NCBI RefSeq assembly: GCF_003933735.1
Contig: NZ_RSED01000013.1
Coordinates: 62,001 to 126,000 of the forward strand
DNA: 64,000 bases
Origin: Aquabacterium soli
Lineage (GTDB): Bacteria > Pseudomonadota > Gammaproteobacteria > Burkholderiales > Burkholderiaceae_C
Direction: 5' to 3'
The translations under genes were made by a program, and so were the position numbers. The notes below the pieces were generated by a model. The model did no database searches. It was not told the origin of the DNA and was given only the letters and a program-made list of their open reading frames with translations. This document shows positions 22,026 to 32,223 of this stretch, in pieces (position 1 is the first letter of the stretch; every line of letters begins with the position of its first letter).

Positions 22026-24089
22026 ATGCCCGACACCACCAAGAACGCCTCCGCCATGGCCCACGCCATCCGCGCGCTGGCGATGGACGCCGTCCAGCAA
22101 GCCAACTCTGGTCACCCCGGCGCCCCAATGGGCATGGCCGACATCGCGGTGGCTCTTTGGGGCCGCCATCTCCGGCACCACCCCGCCCAGCCCCAGTGGG
22201 CTGACCGTGATCGCTTCGTGCTGTCCAACGGCCACGGCTCGATGCTGCTGTACGCGCTGCTGCACCTCACGGGTTATGACCTGTCGGTCGAAGAACTCAA
22301 GAACTTCCGCCAGCTACACAGCAAGACCCCGGGCCACCCCGAGGTCGGCTACACCCCTGGCGTCGAAACCACCACCGGCCCGCTGGGGCAAGGCGTCACC
22401 AACGCCGTCGGTTTTGCACTGGCTGAAAAACTGCTGGCTGCCGAGTTCAACCGCGATGGCCACGCCATCGTGAACCACCACACCTACGTCTTCCTGGGCG
22501 ACGGTTGCCTGATGGAAGGCATCAGCCACGAGGCCGCGGCCCTGGCCGGCGCCTGGAAGCTGAACAAGCTGATCGCGCTGTACGACGACAACGGCATCTC
22601 CATCGACGGCAAGGTCGCGCCCTGGTTCATCGACGACACGCCCAAGCGCTTCGAAGCCTATGGCTGGGACGTGATCGACCTGATCGACGGCCATGACGCC
22701 GACGAGGTCGACGCCGCCATCGCCCAGGCCAAGCTGAGCCAGACCAAGCCCACGCTGATCGTCTGCAAGACGGCCATCGGCAAGGGCTCGCCCAACCGCG
22801 CCAACACGGCCAAGGCCCACGGCGAGCCGCTGGGTGCCGAAGAAATCGCGCTCACGCGTGAAGCCATCGGCTGGGCGCACGAGCCCTTCGTGTTCCCCGA
22901 AGAGGTCTATGCCGATTGGGATGCCAAGGCCGAAGGCCAACTGCTGGTCGACGACTGGAACCAACGCTTCGCCGCCTATGAAGCCGCGCACCCCAGCCTG
23001 GCCGCCGAGTTCACGCGCCGCATGGCCGGCGAGCTGCCCGCCAACTTCGCCGAGATCGCCGTGAACGCCGTTGGCGCCGCGCACGACAAGGCCGAGACCG
23101 TGGCCAGCCGCAAGGCCAGCCAGATCGCGCTCGAGTTCTTCACCGCCGCACTGCCTGAATTGTTGGGCGGCAGCGCCGACCTGACCGGCTCGAACCTGAC
23201 CAACACCAAGAGCACGCCGCCCCTGCGCTTCGACGAAACCGGCGCCGTGGTGCTGACTGAAGACGGCAAGCCCGGCCGCCACATCAACTACGGTGTGCGC
23301 GAGTTCGGCATGGCCGCCATCATGAACGGCGTGGCCCTGCATGGTGGCTTCATCCCTTACGGCGGCACCTTCCTGACCTTCAGCGACTACAGCCGCAACG
23401 CCATCCGCATGGCCGCGCTGATGAAGCAGCGCGTGATCCACGTGTTCACGCATGATTCGATCGGCCTGGGCGAAGACGGCCCGACACACCAGTCGGTGGA
23501 GCATGCCGCCAGCCTGCGCCTGATCCCCGGCCTGGACGTCTGGCGTCCGGCCGACACGGCAGAGACCGCCGTGGCCTGGACCATGGCCCTGGCCAACAAG
23601 AACCGTCCCAGCGCGCTGCTGCTGTCGCGCCAGAACCTGCCCTACGCGCCCAAGACCGACGCCGATGTGATCACCCAGGGCGGCTACGTGCTGGCCGAGC
23701 CCGCCGAGGTGGGCCTGCGCAAGAAGGCCCAGGGCGTGATCATCGCCACCGGTTCTGAAGTGCAGTTGGCTCTGCATGCCCAGGCCGAACTGGCCAAGCA
23801 GGGCATCGCCGTGCGCGTGGTGTCCATGCCTTCGACCACCGTGTTCGACCGCCAGCCAGAGGCCTACAAGAAGTCCGTGCTGCCCGCCGGCCTGCCCCGC
23901 ATCGCCGTTGAGGCCGGAGTCACGGACGGTTGGTGGAAGTACGGCTGCGCCGCCGTGGTCGGTATCGACACCTACGGCGAATCGGCCCCGGCCAACGTGC
24001 TGTTCAAGCACTTCGGTTTCACCACCGAGAACGTGGTCGACACGGTCAAGGTGGCCCTGGGCCTGGCGCGCCGCAAGGTGGCTCGCTGA
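22026..24089 (+). CDS. tkt: Transketolase
   Basis: 687 residues, the usual length. A thiamine-diphosphate enzyme of the non-oxidative pentose phosphate pathway that moves two-carbon units between sugar phosphates. Visible: [14 protein letters not shown], the TPP/metal motif [16 protein letters not shown] ... [11 protein letters not shown] (GDG-N27-N type), the pyrimidine-domain segment [18 protein letters not shown] and the substrate-binding [18 protein letters not shown]. gap follows 54 nt downstream in the same direction, a common pairing (tkt-gap) in betaproteobacteria. Confidence 0.98.
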   Translation: MPDTTKNASAMAHAIRALAMDAVQQANSGHPGAPMGMADIAVALWGRHLRHHPAQPQWADRDRFVLSNGHGSMLLYALLHLTGYDLSVEELKNFRQLHSKTPGHPEVGYTPGVETTTGPLGQGVTNAVGFALAEKLLAAEFNRDGHAIVNHHTYVFLGDGCLMEGISHEAAALAGAWKLNKLIALYDDNGISIDGKVAPWFIDDTPKRFEAYGWDVIDLIDGHDADEVDAAIAQAKLSQTKPTLIVCKTAIGKGSPNRANTAKAHGEPLGAEEIALTREAIGWAHEPFVFPEEVYADWDAKAEGQLLVDDWNQRFAAYEAAHPSLAAEFTRRMAGELPANFAEIAVNAVGAAHDKAETVASRKASQIALEFFTAALPELLGGSADLTGSNLTNTKSTPPLRFDETGAVVLTEDGKPGRHINYGVREFGMAAIMNGVALHGGFIPYGGTFLTFSDYSRNAIRMAALMKQRVIHVFTHDSIGLGEDGPTHQSVEHAASLRLIPGLDVWRPADTAETAVAWTMALANKNRPSALLLSRQNLPYAPKTDADVITQGGYVLAEPAEVGLRKKAQGVIIATGSEVQLALHAQAELAKQGIAVRVVSMPSTTVFDRQPEAYKKSVLPAGLPRIAVEAGVTDGWWKYGCAAVVGIDTYGESAPANVLFKHFGFTTENVVDTVKVALGLARRKVAR

Positions 24090-25142
<1,053 letters not shown>

Positions 25143-25162
25143 GTAGTTACCACCCTGAATAC

Positions 25163-25193
25163 AAACGGCCCTGCGGGGCCGTTTGTTGTTTTT
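25163..25193 (+). terminator. Rho-independent terminator after gap
   Basis: AAACGGCCC (25163-25171) pairs with GGGCCGTTT (25176-25184) around TGCG, then GTTGTTTTT. Confidence 0.9.
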
Positions 25194-25297
25194 AACGTTG
25201 AACTTTCCCGTCAAACGGCCGAACACCCTGTAACGCCTGCTTCATGGACATCGCTCGACGTCGATAATCTGGCGCGATTGAACGCAAGGAGATCCGA

Positions 25298-27070
25298 GTG
25301 ACGCGCAAGGCCCTGGCCCTGATGGTTTTATTGTTGGCGACCTCTTCGTGGAGTGTGGCGGCCGAGCGTATGGCTCTGGGTCTCATTGTCAAAATGAGGG
25401 ATGCAGTGCCCGAGTCTGTCGTGCGCTTGAAAGCAGCATCGATACCGAAGGAGCAACCGCAACGGCTGCGGGCCCGCCTGGCCTCGGCCGCGCACAAGGC
25501 CGGTATTTCGTATGTCGTGGAGCGTCCCACCGCTTTTGCGGCCAACGTGATCCACAACGGCCGGCCGATGCGCCTCAGGGATGCCCAGGCCCAAGCGGCA
25601 CGCCTTCGTCAGAACCCGGATGTGGAATGGGTGGTGGTCAATGAGCTGGAGCAGCGCCATGCCGTGGTGTCGCCCATTCCGCCCAATGACATCCACTATG
25701 GCCAGCAGGGCTGGTTGGCTGCCGCAGCCACTGGTGGTCTGCCCAATGTGCCGGCGGCGTGGAGTTTCCTCAATGCTCAGGCGCTGTCGCCTGTGGTGGT
25801 GGCCGTGCTGGACACCGGCGTTCTGCGGCACCCGGATCTGAACGGCCGAGTCTTGTTTGATGATGGCTACGATTTCGTGTCCGAAGCCGACTATTCGAAC
25901 GATGGCAATGGCCTTGACGACGACGCCACGGATCCGGGTGATTACGTGACCTCGGGCCAGATTGCCCAGAATCCGGTGCTGTATGAAGACTGCGATGGCG
26001 CAAGCCCCAGCTCATGGCATGGCACCGAAATCATCGGGCAACTGGCTGCTGCCACAAACAACAACACCGGGATTGCCGGGCTGCTGGCATCGCTGCCCGG
26101 GGCACCGGTGCTGCCTGTCCGCGTGGCCGGACAATGCGGCGCCGCTGTGATCGACATCATCGAAGGCATGCTGTGGGCGGCAGGCATCAACTACAACGGC
26201 CGTCCCAAGGTCAACGCCCATCCCGCCCGTGTGGTCAGCCTGAGCTTTGGCGGGAATGACGACTGCTCCTGCGACAGCAGCCGCGGCATGACAGGGGCCT
26301 GCCTGTATCGGGAGGCGATCGCTGCACTCAAGCAGAAGGGCGCCATCCTGGTGGCTTCTTCGGGCAATGCGGGCGCGTCCAATGTGAATGGCGACATCAA
26401 AACATCGCGGCCCGCCAACTGCCCTGGGGCGCTGGCAGTCACAGCGCTCAATGTGGATGGACGCAAGGCACAGTACGCCAATCTGGTGCCTGCAGAGGGC
26501 ATCGCCACCGTAGGTGGTGATCCCAGCCATGGCGACAACAGCATCTACACGACGTCGAACAACGGAACGCAAGGGCCCACACTCTCAGGTGGCGTTCCGA
26601 CCAATGACTACAAGTCGGTGCAGGGCACGAGTTTCTCTGCGCCCATCGTGGCTGGCACGGTGGCTTTGATGTGGTCTGTCAACCCCGGCCTGAGTGTGGA
26701 TGCGCTGCTGGCCGGCCTGCGATCAGCGGGGGTGCGGCCCCATGCCGCCGTGGGATCGCTGCCGGTTTGCTCCGCCTCTCCTTCCTCGCCAAGCAGTGGC
26801 TCATGCAACTGCACGACCGCCACGTGCGGTGCCGGCGTTCTGGATGTGAATGCTGCCGTGCAGTGGGCCGCGTCCCAGACGATCACGCCCTATGTGGATG
26901 TGCCGGTGACAGCGTCATTCTTCAATCCTTCCCTCATGAGGGCGGGAACGAGCAGCAACCCACCGACAGGTGGCGGCGGGGGCGGTGGCGGTGCGATGGA
27001 TGCCGGCACCCTGCTGGGGGGGCTTGCGCTGGCGGCCTTGTTCAGCGCAACACGTCGCAGGCGGCCGTGA
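25298..27070 (+). CDS. Secreted S8 family serine peptidase with GlyGly-CTERM tail
   Basis: 590 residues, starting at GTG 25298, selected by the strong AAGGAG 6 nt upstream. Signal peptide (about 1-22, ending SVAAE), a propeptide-like region (about 25-125), then the subtilisin domain: Asp172 in AVLDTGV, His241 in SSWHGTE and Ser445 in VQGTSFSAP. Several cysteines (CSCDSS, CNCTTATCG) may form disulfides outside the cell. The C-terminus has a run of eight glycines, a hydrophobic segment and RRRRP, the GlyGly-CTERM pattern recognised by rhombosortases and linked to type II secretion. No rhombosortase gene is in the window. Monocistronic. Confidence 0.93.
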   Translation: MTRKALALMVLLLATSSWSVAAERMALGLIVKMRDAVPESVVRLKAASIPKEQPQRLRARLASAAHKAGISYVVERPTAFAANVIHNGRPMRLRDAQAQAARLRQNPDVEWVVVNELEQRHAVVSPIPPNDIHYGQQGWLAAAATGGLPNVPAAWSFLNAQALSPVVVAVLDTGVLRHPDLNGRVLFDDGYDFVSEADYSNDGNGLDDDATDPGDYVTSGQIAQNPVLYEDCDGASPSSWHGTEIIGQLAAATNNNTGIAGLLASLPGAPVLPVRVAGQCGAAVIDIIEGMLWAAGINYNGRPKVNAHPARVVSLSFGGNDDCSCDSSRGMTGACLYREAIAALKQKGAILVASSGNAGASNVNGDIKTSRPANCPGALAVTALNVDGRKAQYANLVPAEGIATVGGDPSHGDNSIYTTSNNGTQGPTLSGGVPTNDYKSVQGTSFSAPIVAGTVALMWSVNPGLSVDALLAGLRSAGVRPHAAVGSLPVCSASPSSPSSGSCNCTTATCGAGVLDVNAAVQWAASQTITPYVDVPVTASFFNPSLMRAGTSSNPPTGGGGGGGGAMDAGTLLGGLALAALFSATRRRRP

Positions 27071-27076
27071 TGCGGC

Positions 27077-27850
27077 TCAGCCCTTGCAAGCCCCAAAGCC
27101 CTTGCCTGCGGGCAAGGTGAGCCCCGCCAATACCCGCTGAACGGCCAGCCCGGCCTGCGGCACGCGCACCACGGTCAGGTCCTGGGCGGCGCGCACGGTG
27201 ACCACCCGCGCCGTGCGGATTCCCCGTTGGCGCAGCGTTTCCAACGCGGCCTGGGCCTGGCTTTCCTGGTTGTAGCGCCCAAGGGAGAGCCCCATGGCCA
27301 GGTTGGCGGGTGAGCGCACTTCTTCGAAATTCAAACCGCGGATGCGGCGCAGCTCGACCTGTTTGCGCTCATAACTCTCCTGGTCACCGAAAGGGCCCAT
27401 GTAGACCAGCCACAGGCCCTGCACCGCCACGTTCTGGCTGCTCCAGCTGCCTCCGGGCAGTTGAGCAAGCTGCGGGGCCACCTGGCGTTGCTCGGTCTGG
27501 GTGAACGGGCCGGCCTCCATGCACACGGGCGACGCGTTGGCGCTCACCAAGCTGGGCGATGCAGGTATGGCGCTGGTGGGCACGGAAGCCCCAGACGCAA
27601 CGGAAGCGGGCGATGCTGCAGGGGCTGAACCCTCATCACCGCTCTGAGGGGCTGTCTCGGTCTCTGCGCCACTGGCCGCTGTGGCCGGTGGCGGCACGAT
27701 GAGCAGGCGATCCGGATGCACCTGTGCTTTCATCCGGTAGGGCTCTCGACCGGCCTGCGGGTTGCTCAGGCTGTCACCCAGCCAGCCCTCCCGCCACGCC
27801 AAAAAGCCCACATTGGCCAGGATCAACACCAGAACGAGCGCGCGCAGCAT
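27077..27850 (-). CDS. SPOR-domain membrane protein
   Basis: 257 residues: an N-terminal transmembrane helix (LRALVLVLILANVGFLAW), a Pro/Ala/Ser/Glu-rich linker (about 50-110) and a C-terminal SPOR-like domain (about 130-215, with GLWLVYMGPFGDQESYERKQ and LSLGRYNQESQAQAALE), the fold that binds denuded peptidoglycan glycans at division septa. It lies 39 nt downstream of birA on the same strand. It converges tightly with the subtilase gene (6-nt gap). Confidence 0.85.
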   Translation of the reverse strand: MLRALVLVLILANVGFLAWREGWLGDSLSNPQAGREPYRMKAQVHPDRLLIVPPPATAASGAETETAPQSGDEGSAPAASPASVASGASVPTSAIPASPSLVSANASPVCMEAGPFTQTEQRQVAPQLAQLPGGSWSSQNVAVQGLWLVYMGPFGDQESYERKQVELRRIRGLNFEEVRSPANLAMGLSLGRYNQESQAQAALETLRQRGIRTARVVTVRAAQDLTVVRVPQAGLAVQRVLAGLTLPAGKGFGACKG

Positions 27851-27889
27851 ACGGAAGACGTCACCTCGGTGGACACACGGGATGCCGGA

Positions 27890-28756
27890 TCATAGGGGAT
27901 GCGGACGTGGGCGCACGCTTACTTCGCCGATGCTCCAGGGGATGAGGGTGCCGCGCCCGTCGTCCACCAGCAACGCGCCGTGGTCATCGACACCGCGGGC
28001 AAGGCCTTCGGCATCGGACGCTGTTGCGCCCCCCAGGGGAGCCTGCATGTGCTTCCACAGCGCCACATGGCGTCCAAGCAGGGCATCGCGGGCTGCATAG
28101 GCCTGGCGCAAGGGGGAGAAGCCGGTGTGCTCGAACTGCTGCAGCCCCTGCAGCAAGGCCGGCACCACCGCCACCATGGCCTGACCAGGTGTGAGGGCCA
28201 GCCCCAGGCCCGTGGCCGCATCCGTGCGTTCGCGCTGCAAGGCTGCGGGCGTGCCTGCCAGGTTCAGCCCCAGCCCGATGACCACCCAGCGTTGCTCGGG
28301 CGCCAGGGCAGGGCCCTGGATGGCCTCGATCAGGATGCCAGCCAGCTTTCGGTCGTCCACCCACAGGTCGTTGGGCCATTTGAGTTGCAGCGCATGGGCG
28401 CCGGCACCACTGCGCAGCTTGTCGAGCGCCTGGGCCGTCCACAGGCCCACCGCCAGCGACAATGCGCTGCCACCGCCGGGTACCTCGGCCAGCCGAAGCG
28501 GCAGGGCCAGGCTCACGGTGAGTGTCTGGCCGGGCTGGGCATCCCACTGGCGGCCGGCGCGGCCCCGGCCGGCTGTCTGGCGCCAGGCGGTGACCACGAC
28601 CGGATCCCGGGCGCCATCGCGGCCCATGGCCAGCGCATGCGCGTTGGTCGATCCCACCTCGGGCAGCACCTCGACAGACAAGGTAGGCCAGTCGGGCTGC
28701 GCGGCCAGCCACAGTTGCTCGGCGGCGCGGTTCAGGTCGGCGAGGCCCTGGTCCAT
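27890..28756 (-). CDS. birA: Biotin--[acetyl-CoA-carboxylase] ligase
   Basis: 288 residues from the ATG at 28756; the long frame above it is antisense reading through the SET gene. It attaches biotin to the carboxyl carrier protein. Motifs: EVGSTNAHAL, the biotinyl-AMP loop GRGRAGRQW, LKWPNDLWVDDRKLAGILIE and GLGLNLAGT. There is no N-terminal winged helix, so this is the group I enzyme without a repressor function. In many betaproteobacteria a type III pantothenate kinase gene (coaX) lies between birA and the SPOR gene; only 39 nt separate them here. Confidence 0.93.
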   Translation of the reverse strand: MDQGLADLNRAAEQLWLAAQPDWPTLSVEVLPEVGSTNAHALAMGRDGARDPVVVTAWRQTAGRGRAGRQWDAQPGQTLTVSLALPLRLAEVPGGGSALSLAVGLWTAQALDKLRSGAGAHALQLKWPNDLWVDDRKLAGILIEAIQGPALAPEQRWVVIGLGLNLAGTPAALQRERTDAATGLGLALTPGQAMVAVVPALLQGLQQFEHTGFSPLRQAYAARDALLGRHVALWKHMQAPLGGATASDAEGLARGVDDHGALLVDDGRGTLIPWSIGEVSVRPRPHPL

Positions 28757-28764
28757 GGCGGGTC

Positions 28765-29313
28765 TCAGGCCTTCTTCTTGCGCTTGCGGATGGCGAGCAT
28801 GGTGCCGCGGCAATCGGGCGATCCGCACCAGCAGGCGTAGTCCTTCTTCAGGCTGGGCGTGATGCGCGAGTCGATCACCAGGCCGTAGTCGAAGAACAGC
28901 TCTTCGCCCGGGGCGATGTCGCGCAGGGCCTTGAGGAAGACGCGGTTGCCATCCTGCTCCGCCTCCAGGTTGGGCGAGCACGAGTGGTTGATCCACTTGG
29001 CCGAATTCCCCTGGTGCTTGCCGTCGATGACGTGGCCGTCGTCCAGGTGGAAGTAGAACGTGTGGTTGGGCTGGCTGGGATCGTGGGGATGGCGGTCCAA
29101 CGCCTCTTCCCACGTGATGATCTCGCCGCGGTACTCCAGAACCGTGTCGCCAGCGTGCAGCGGGCGGATGGCGTAGACGCCCTTGCCATGCACGCCGGAG
29201 TCACGCACCTGGGTGCGGCGACCGCTTTGCGGTGCGTCGGAACTGGCGGAGGCCGTCCGGGCGGCAGGCGGATTTTTCGGAGTGGCTTGCGGCATGGGCA
29301 AGATTGGGTACAT
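28765..29313 (-). CDS. SET-domain protein-lysine methyltransferase-like
   Basis: About 182 residues from ATG 29313; ATGs at 29358 and 29295 are alternatives and none has a clear Shine-Dalgarno. After ~40 low-complexity residues comes a full SET domain: GKGVYAIRPLHAGDTVLEYRGE-type start (shown here in two parts, GVHGKGVYA and GDTVLEYRGE), the knot motif NHSCSPN, GEELFFDYG, and a post-SET zinc-like CWCGSPDCRG. It transfers methyl from SAM to protein lysine in eukaryotes; bacterial targets are mostly unknown (ribosomal or nucleoid proteins have been suggested in some). First gene of a leftward SET-birA-SPOR run, divergent from topB. Confidence 0.88.
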   Translation of the reverse strand: MYPILPMPQATPKNPPAARTASASSDAPQSGRRTQVRDSGVHGKGVYAIRPLHAGDTVLEYRGEIITWEEALDRHPHDPSQPNHTFYFHLDDGHVIDGKHQGNSAKWINHSCSPNLEAEQDGNRVFLKALRDIAPGEELFFDYGLVIDSRITPSLKKDYACWCGSPDCRGTMLAIRKRKKKA

Positions 29314-29324
29314 TGAATTGGTGG

Positions 29325-29375
29325 GCGCGCGCGTGCGTGTGCGCATGTACGTATGCATGTGCGTGCGTGCGCGCG
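29325..29375. repeat. 51-bp perfect alternating purine-pyrimidine tract
   Basis: Every base from 29325 to 29375 alternates purine-pyrimidine, as GC, GT and AT dinucleotides. Such tracts readily adopt left-handed Z-DNA under negative supercoiling. It lies between the divergent SET and topB genes, partly inside the longest possible SET reading frame. Confidence 0.9.
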
Positions 29376-29431
29376 AGAGCCCTGATTGTAAGAACGTATT
29401 TGCCCGGCCGTGCGGAGGCCGGTACTGACGC

Positions 29432-29444
29432 TATAAAGACGCCC
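29432..29444 (+). promoter_or_regulatory. -10-like element abutting topB
   Basis: TATAAA (29432-29437) is 7 nt before the topB ATG, and no Shine-Dalgarno is visible. This would place the transcript start at the initiation codon. Confidence 0.4.
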
Positions 29445-32081
29445 ATGAGCAAAGCCCTGGTCATCGCTGAAAAGCCCTCTGTCGCGCAGGACATCGTCCG
29501 TGCGCTCACGCCGGTCGACGGCAAGTTCGAGAAACACGACGAATACTTCGAGAGCGAGCACTACGTGGTCAGCTCGGCCGTGGGCCACCTGGTGGAGATC
29601 AAGGCCCCGGAAGAGTTCGATGTCAAGCGAGGCAAGTGGAGCTTCAACAACCTCCCAGTGATCCCGCCGCACTTCGATCTCAACCCCATCGACAAGAGCA
29701 AGGGGCGCCTCAATGCCCTGGTCAAGCTGATCAAGCGCAAGGACGTCACCTCCCTGATCAACGCCTGTGACGCGGGGCGCGAGGGTGAGCTGATCTTCCG
29801 CCTGATCGCGCAGTACGCGCAGGACAGCACCGCCACCACGCGCGCCAAGGGTTTGGGCAAGGACGTGCGCCGACTGTGGCTGCAGAGCATGACGCCGCAG
29901 GCCATCCGCGACGGCTTCGACAAGCTGCGCTCTGATGAGCAGATGCTGCCGCTGGCCGATGCCGCGCGCTGCCGCTCCGAGGCCGACTGGCTGGTGGGCA
30001 TCAACGGCACGCGGGCCATGACGGCTTTCAACTCGCGCGATGGCGGTTTCTTCCTCACCACCGTGGGCCGCGTGCAGACACCCACCTTGTCCATCGTGGT
30101 CGAGCGCGAAGAGAAGATCCGCAAGCACGTCTTCCGTGATTACTGGGAGATCAAGGGCAGCTTCGGCGCCGAGGCCGGCAGCTACGATGGCAAGTGGTTC
30201 AATCCGGCCTTCAAGAAGGACAAGAACGCCGCCGAGGGCTCGGCCGAGGCCGAGTTCAAGGCCGACCGCGTCTGGAGCGCGGCCGAGGCCCAGGCCATCG
30301 CCGATGCCGTGCGCGGCAAGACCGGTACCGTCACCGAAGAAGCCAAGCCCAGCACGCAGGCCAGCCCGCTGCTGTATGACCTGACCACCTTGCAGCGCGA
30401 GGCCAACTCGCGCTTCGGCTTCAGCGCCAAGACCACGCTGGGCCTGGCCCAGGCCCTGTACGAAAAGCACAAGGCCCTGACCTACCCGCGTACCGATTCG
30501 CGCGCGCTGCCCGAGGACTACCTGGGCGTGGTGCAGCAGACCGTCGGCATGATCGCAGACGGCAACCTGCCAGGCCCGCTGCGCGAGCTGGCCCCGCACG
30601 CGGCCAAGGCCCTCAAAGAGGGCTACATCAAGCCCACCAAGCGCGTGTTCGACAACGCCAAGGTGTCGGATCACTTCGCCATCATTCCCACGCTGCAGGC
30701 GCCCACCAGCCTGACCGAGGCCGAGGCCAAGCTCTACGACATGGTCGTCAAGCGCTTCCTGGCGGTGTTCTACCCGTCGGCCGAGTTCATGGTCACCACG
30801 CGCATCACCAAGGTGCCGACCAACGGCACCGAGCATCACTTCCAGACCAACGGCAAGGTGCTGGTCAAGCCGGGCTGGATGGCCGTGTACGGCAAGGAAG
30901 CGCAGGGCGAAGACGGCGACACCAACCTGGTGGCCGTGAAGCCTGGCGAGCAGGTGGCCAATGAAGAGGTGACGGTCAGTGCGCTCAAGACCAAGCCGCC
31001 GGCCCGCTACTCCGAAGCCACGCTGCTGAGCGCCATGGAAGGCGCCGGCAAGCTGATCGACGACGAAGAGCTCAAGGCCGCCATGCAGGAAAAAGGCCTG
31101 GGCACGCCAGCCACGCGCGCGGCCATCATCGAAGGCCTGATCCTCGAGAAGTACATGTACCGCGAGGGCCGCGAGCTCATCCCCACGGCCAAGGCCTTCC
31201 AGCTGATGACCTTGCTGCGCGGCCTGGGCGTGGAAGACCTGACCAAGCCCGAACTCACCGGCAACTGGGAGCACAAGCTCTCGGAGATGGAAAAGGGCCA
31301 GCTCAGCCGCGAGGCTTTCATGGCCGAGATCGCCGCGATGACGCAGCGCGTGGTGCAGAAGGCCAAGGAATACGACCGCGACACCATCCCTGGTGATTAC
31401 GCGACGCTGAGCACGCCCTGCCCGAACTGCGGCGGCGTGGTCAAGGAGAACTACCGCCGCTTCACGTGCACCGGCAAGCACGGCGGTGGGGCGGACGAGG
31501 CCACGGGCTGCGGCTTCTCGATGACCAAGATCCCGGCCGGCCGCAGCTTCGAGCTGCCCGAGGTGGAACAGCTGCTGAGTGTGCACAAGGTGGGCCCGCT
31601 CGAAGGCTTCCGCTCCAAGGCGGGCTGGCCCTTCACGGCCGAGCTGCGCCTGGTGCGCGATGAAGAGGCCAACAACTGGAAGATGGAGTTCGACTTTGGC
31701 GAAGACGCCAAGAAGGACGAGGAAGGCGGCGAGGCCGTTGATTTCAGCGGGCAGACCTCGCTGGGCAATTGCCTGAAGTGCGGCGGCAAGGTCTTCGAGT
31801 ACGGCGCCAACTACGTGTGCGAGAACGCCGTGGGGCAGGGCAGCTGCAACTTCAAGAGCGGCAAGATCATCCTGCAGCAGCCCGTGGCTCCGGAGCAGAT
31901 GGAAAAGCTGCTGGCCACCGGCAAGACCGACCTGCTCGATGGCTTCGTGTCCAACAAGACGCGCCGCAAGTTCAAGGCTTTCCTGAGCTGGGATGCCAAG
32001 GCCGCCAAGGTGGGCTTCGAGTTCGAGCCGCGCGCCCCCAAGGCGCCGGCCAAGAAGGCGGCCAAGAAGACAGCGGCCTGA
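29445..32081 (+). CDS. topB: DNA topoisomerase III
   Basis: 878 residues from ATG 29445 (MSKALVIAEKPSVAQDIVRA); the extension to 29232 crosses the Z-DNA-like tract and is rejected. Type IA topoisomerase that decatenates and relaxes underwound DNA. TOPRIM domain with ACDAGREGELI, catalytic Tyr347 in LTYPRTDSRALP, and the toroid core with LSAMEGAGKLIDDEELK and GLGTPATRAAI. The C-terminus has cysteine clusters (CPNCGG...GCGF; CLKCGG...CNF), topo C-terminal repeats and a lysine/alanine tail ([10 protein letters not shown]). Longer than E. coli TopB (~650) because of these C-terminal modules, as is usual in betaproteobacteria. Confidence 0.96.
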   Translation: MSKALVIAEKPSVAQDIVRALTPVDGKFEKHDEYFESEHYVVSSAVGHLVEIKAPEEFDVKRGKWSFNNLPVIPPHFDLNPIDKSKGRLNALVKLIKRKDVTSLINACDAGREGELIFRLIAQYAQDSTATTRAKGLGKDVRRLWLQSMTPQAIRDGFDKLRSDEQMLPLADAARCRSEADWLVGINGTRAMTAFNSRDGGFFLTTVGRVQTPTLSIVVEREEKIRKHVFRDYWEIKGSFGAEAGSYDGKWFNPAFKKDKNAAEGSAEAEFKADRVWSAAEAQAIADAVRGKTGTVTEEAKPSTQASPLLYDLTTLQREANSRFGFSAKTTLGLAQALYEKHKALTYPRTDSRALPEDYLGVVQQTVGMIADGNLPGPLRELAPHAAKALKEGYIKPTKRVFDNAKVSDHFAIIPTLQAPTSLTEAEAKLYDMVVKRFLAVFYPSAEFMVTTRITKVPTNGTEHHFQTNGKVLVKPGWMAVYGKEAQGEDGDTNLVAVKPGEQVANEEVTVSALKTKPPARYSEATLLSAMEGAGKLIDDEELKAAMQEKGLGTPATRAAIIEGLILEKYMYREGRELIPTAKAFQLMTLLRGLGVEDLTKPELTGNWEHKLSEMEKGQLSREAFMAEIAAMTQRVVQKAKEYDRDTIPGDYATLSTPCPNCGGVVKENYRRFTCTGKHGGGADEATGCGFSMTKIPAGRSFELPEVEQLLSVHKVGPLEGFRSKAGWPFTAELRLVRDEEANNWKMEFDFGEDAKKDEEGGEAVDFSGQTSLGNCLKCGGKVFEYGANYVCENAVGQGSCNFKSGKIILQQPVAPEQMEKLLATGKTDLLDGFVSNKTRRKFKAFLSWDAKAAKVGFEFEPRAPKAPAKKAAKKTAA

Positions 32082-32223
32082 CCGGGGCGGGCGCGGGGTG
32101 CATCCGCCAGGGTGCGTTGCGCGTATCTCTTCTGTGATCGTCCCTGAACGGGCGGCGCCACGCACTTCGGTGTAATGTGGGCGCTGCCCGTTCGACCAAT
32201 GGGGACACAGCGGAGTTTTGACC

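Noticed and set aside
29232-29444. N-terminal extension of topB
   Set aside because: It crosses the alternating tract, and homologues begin at MSKALVIAEKPS.
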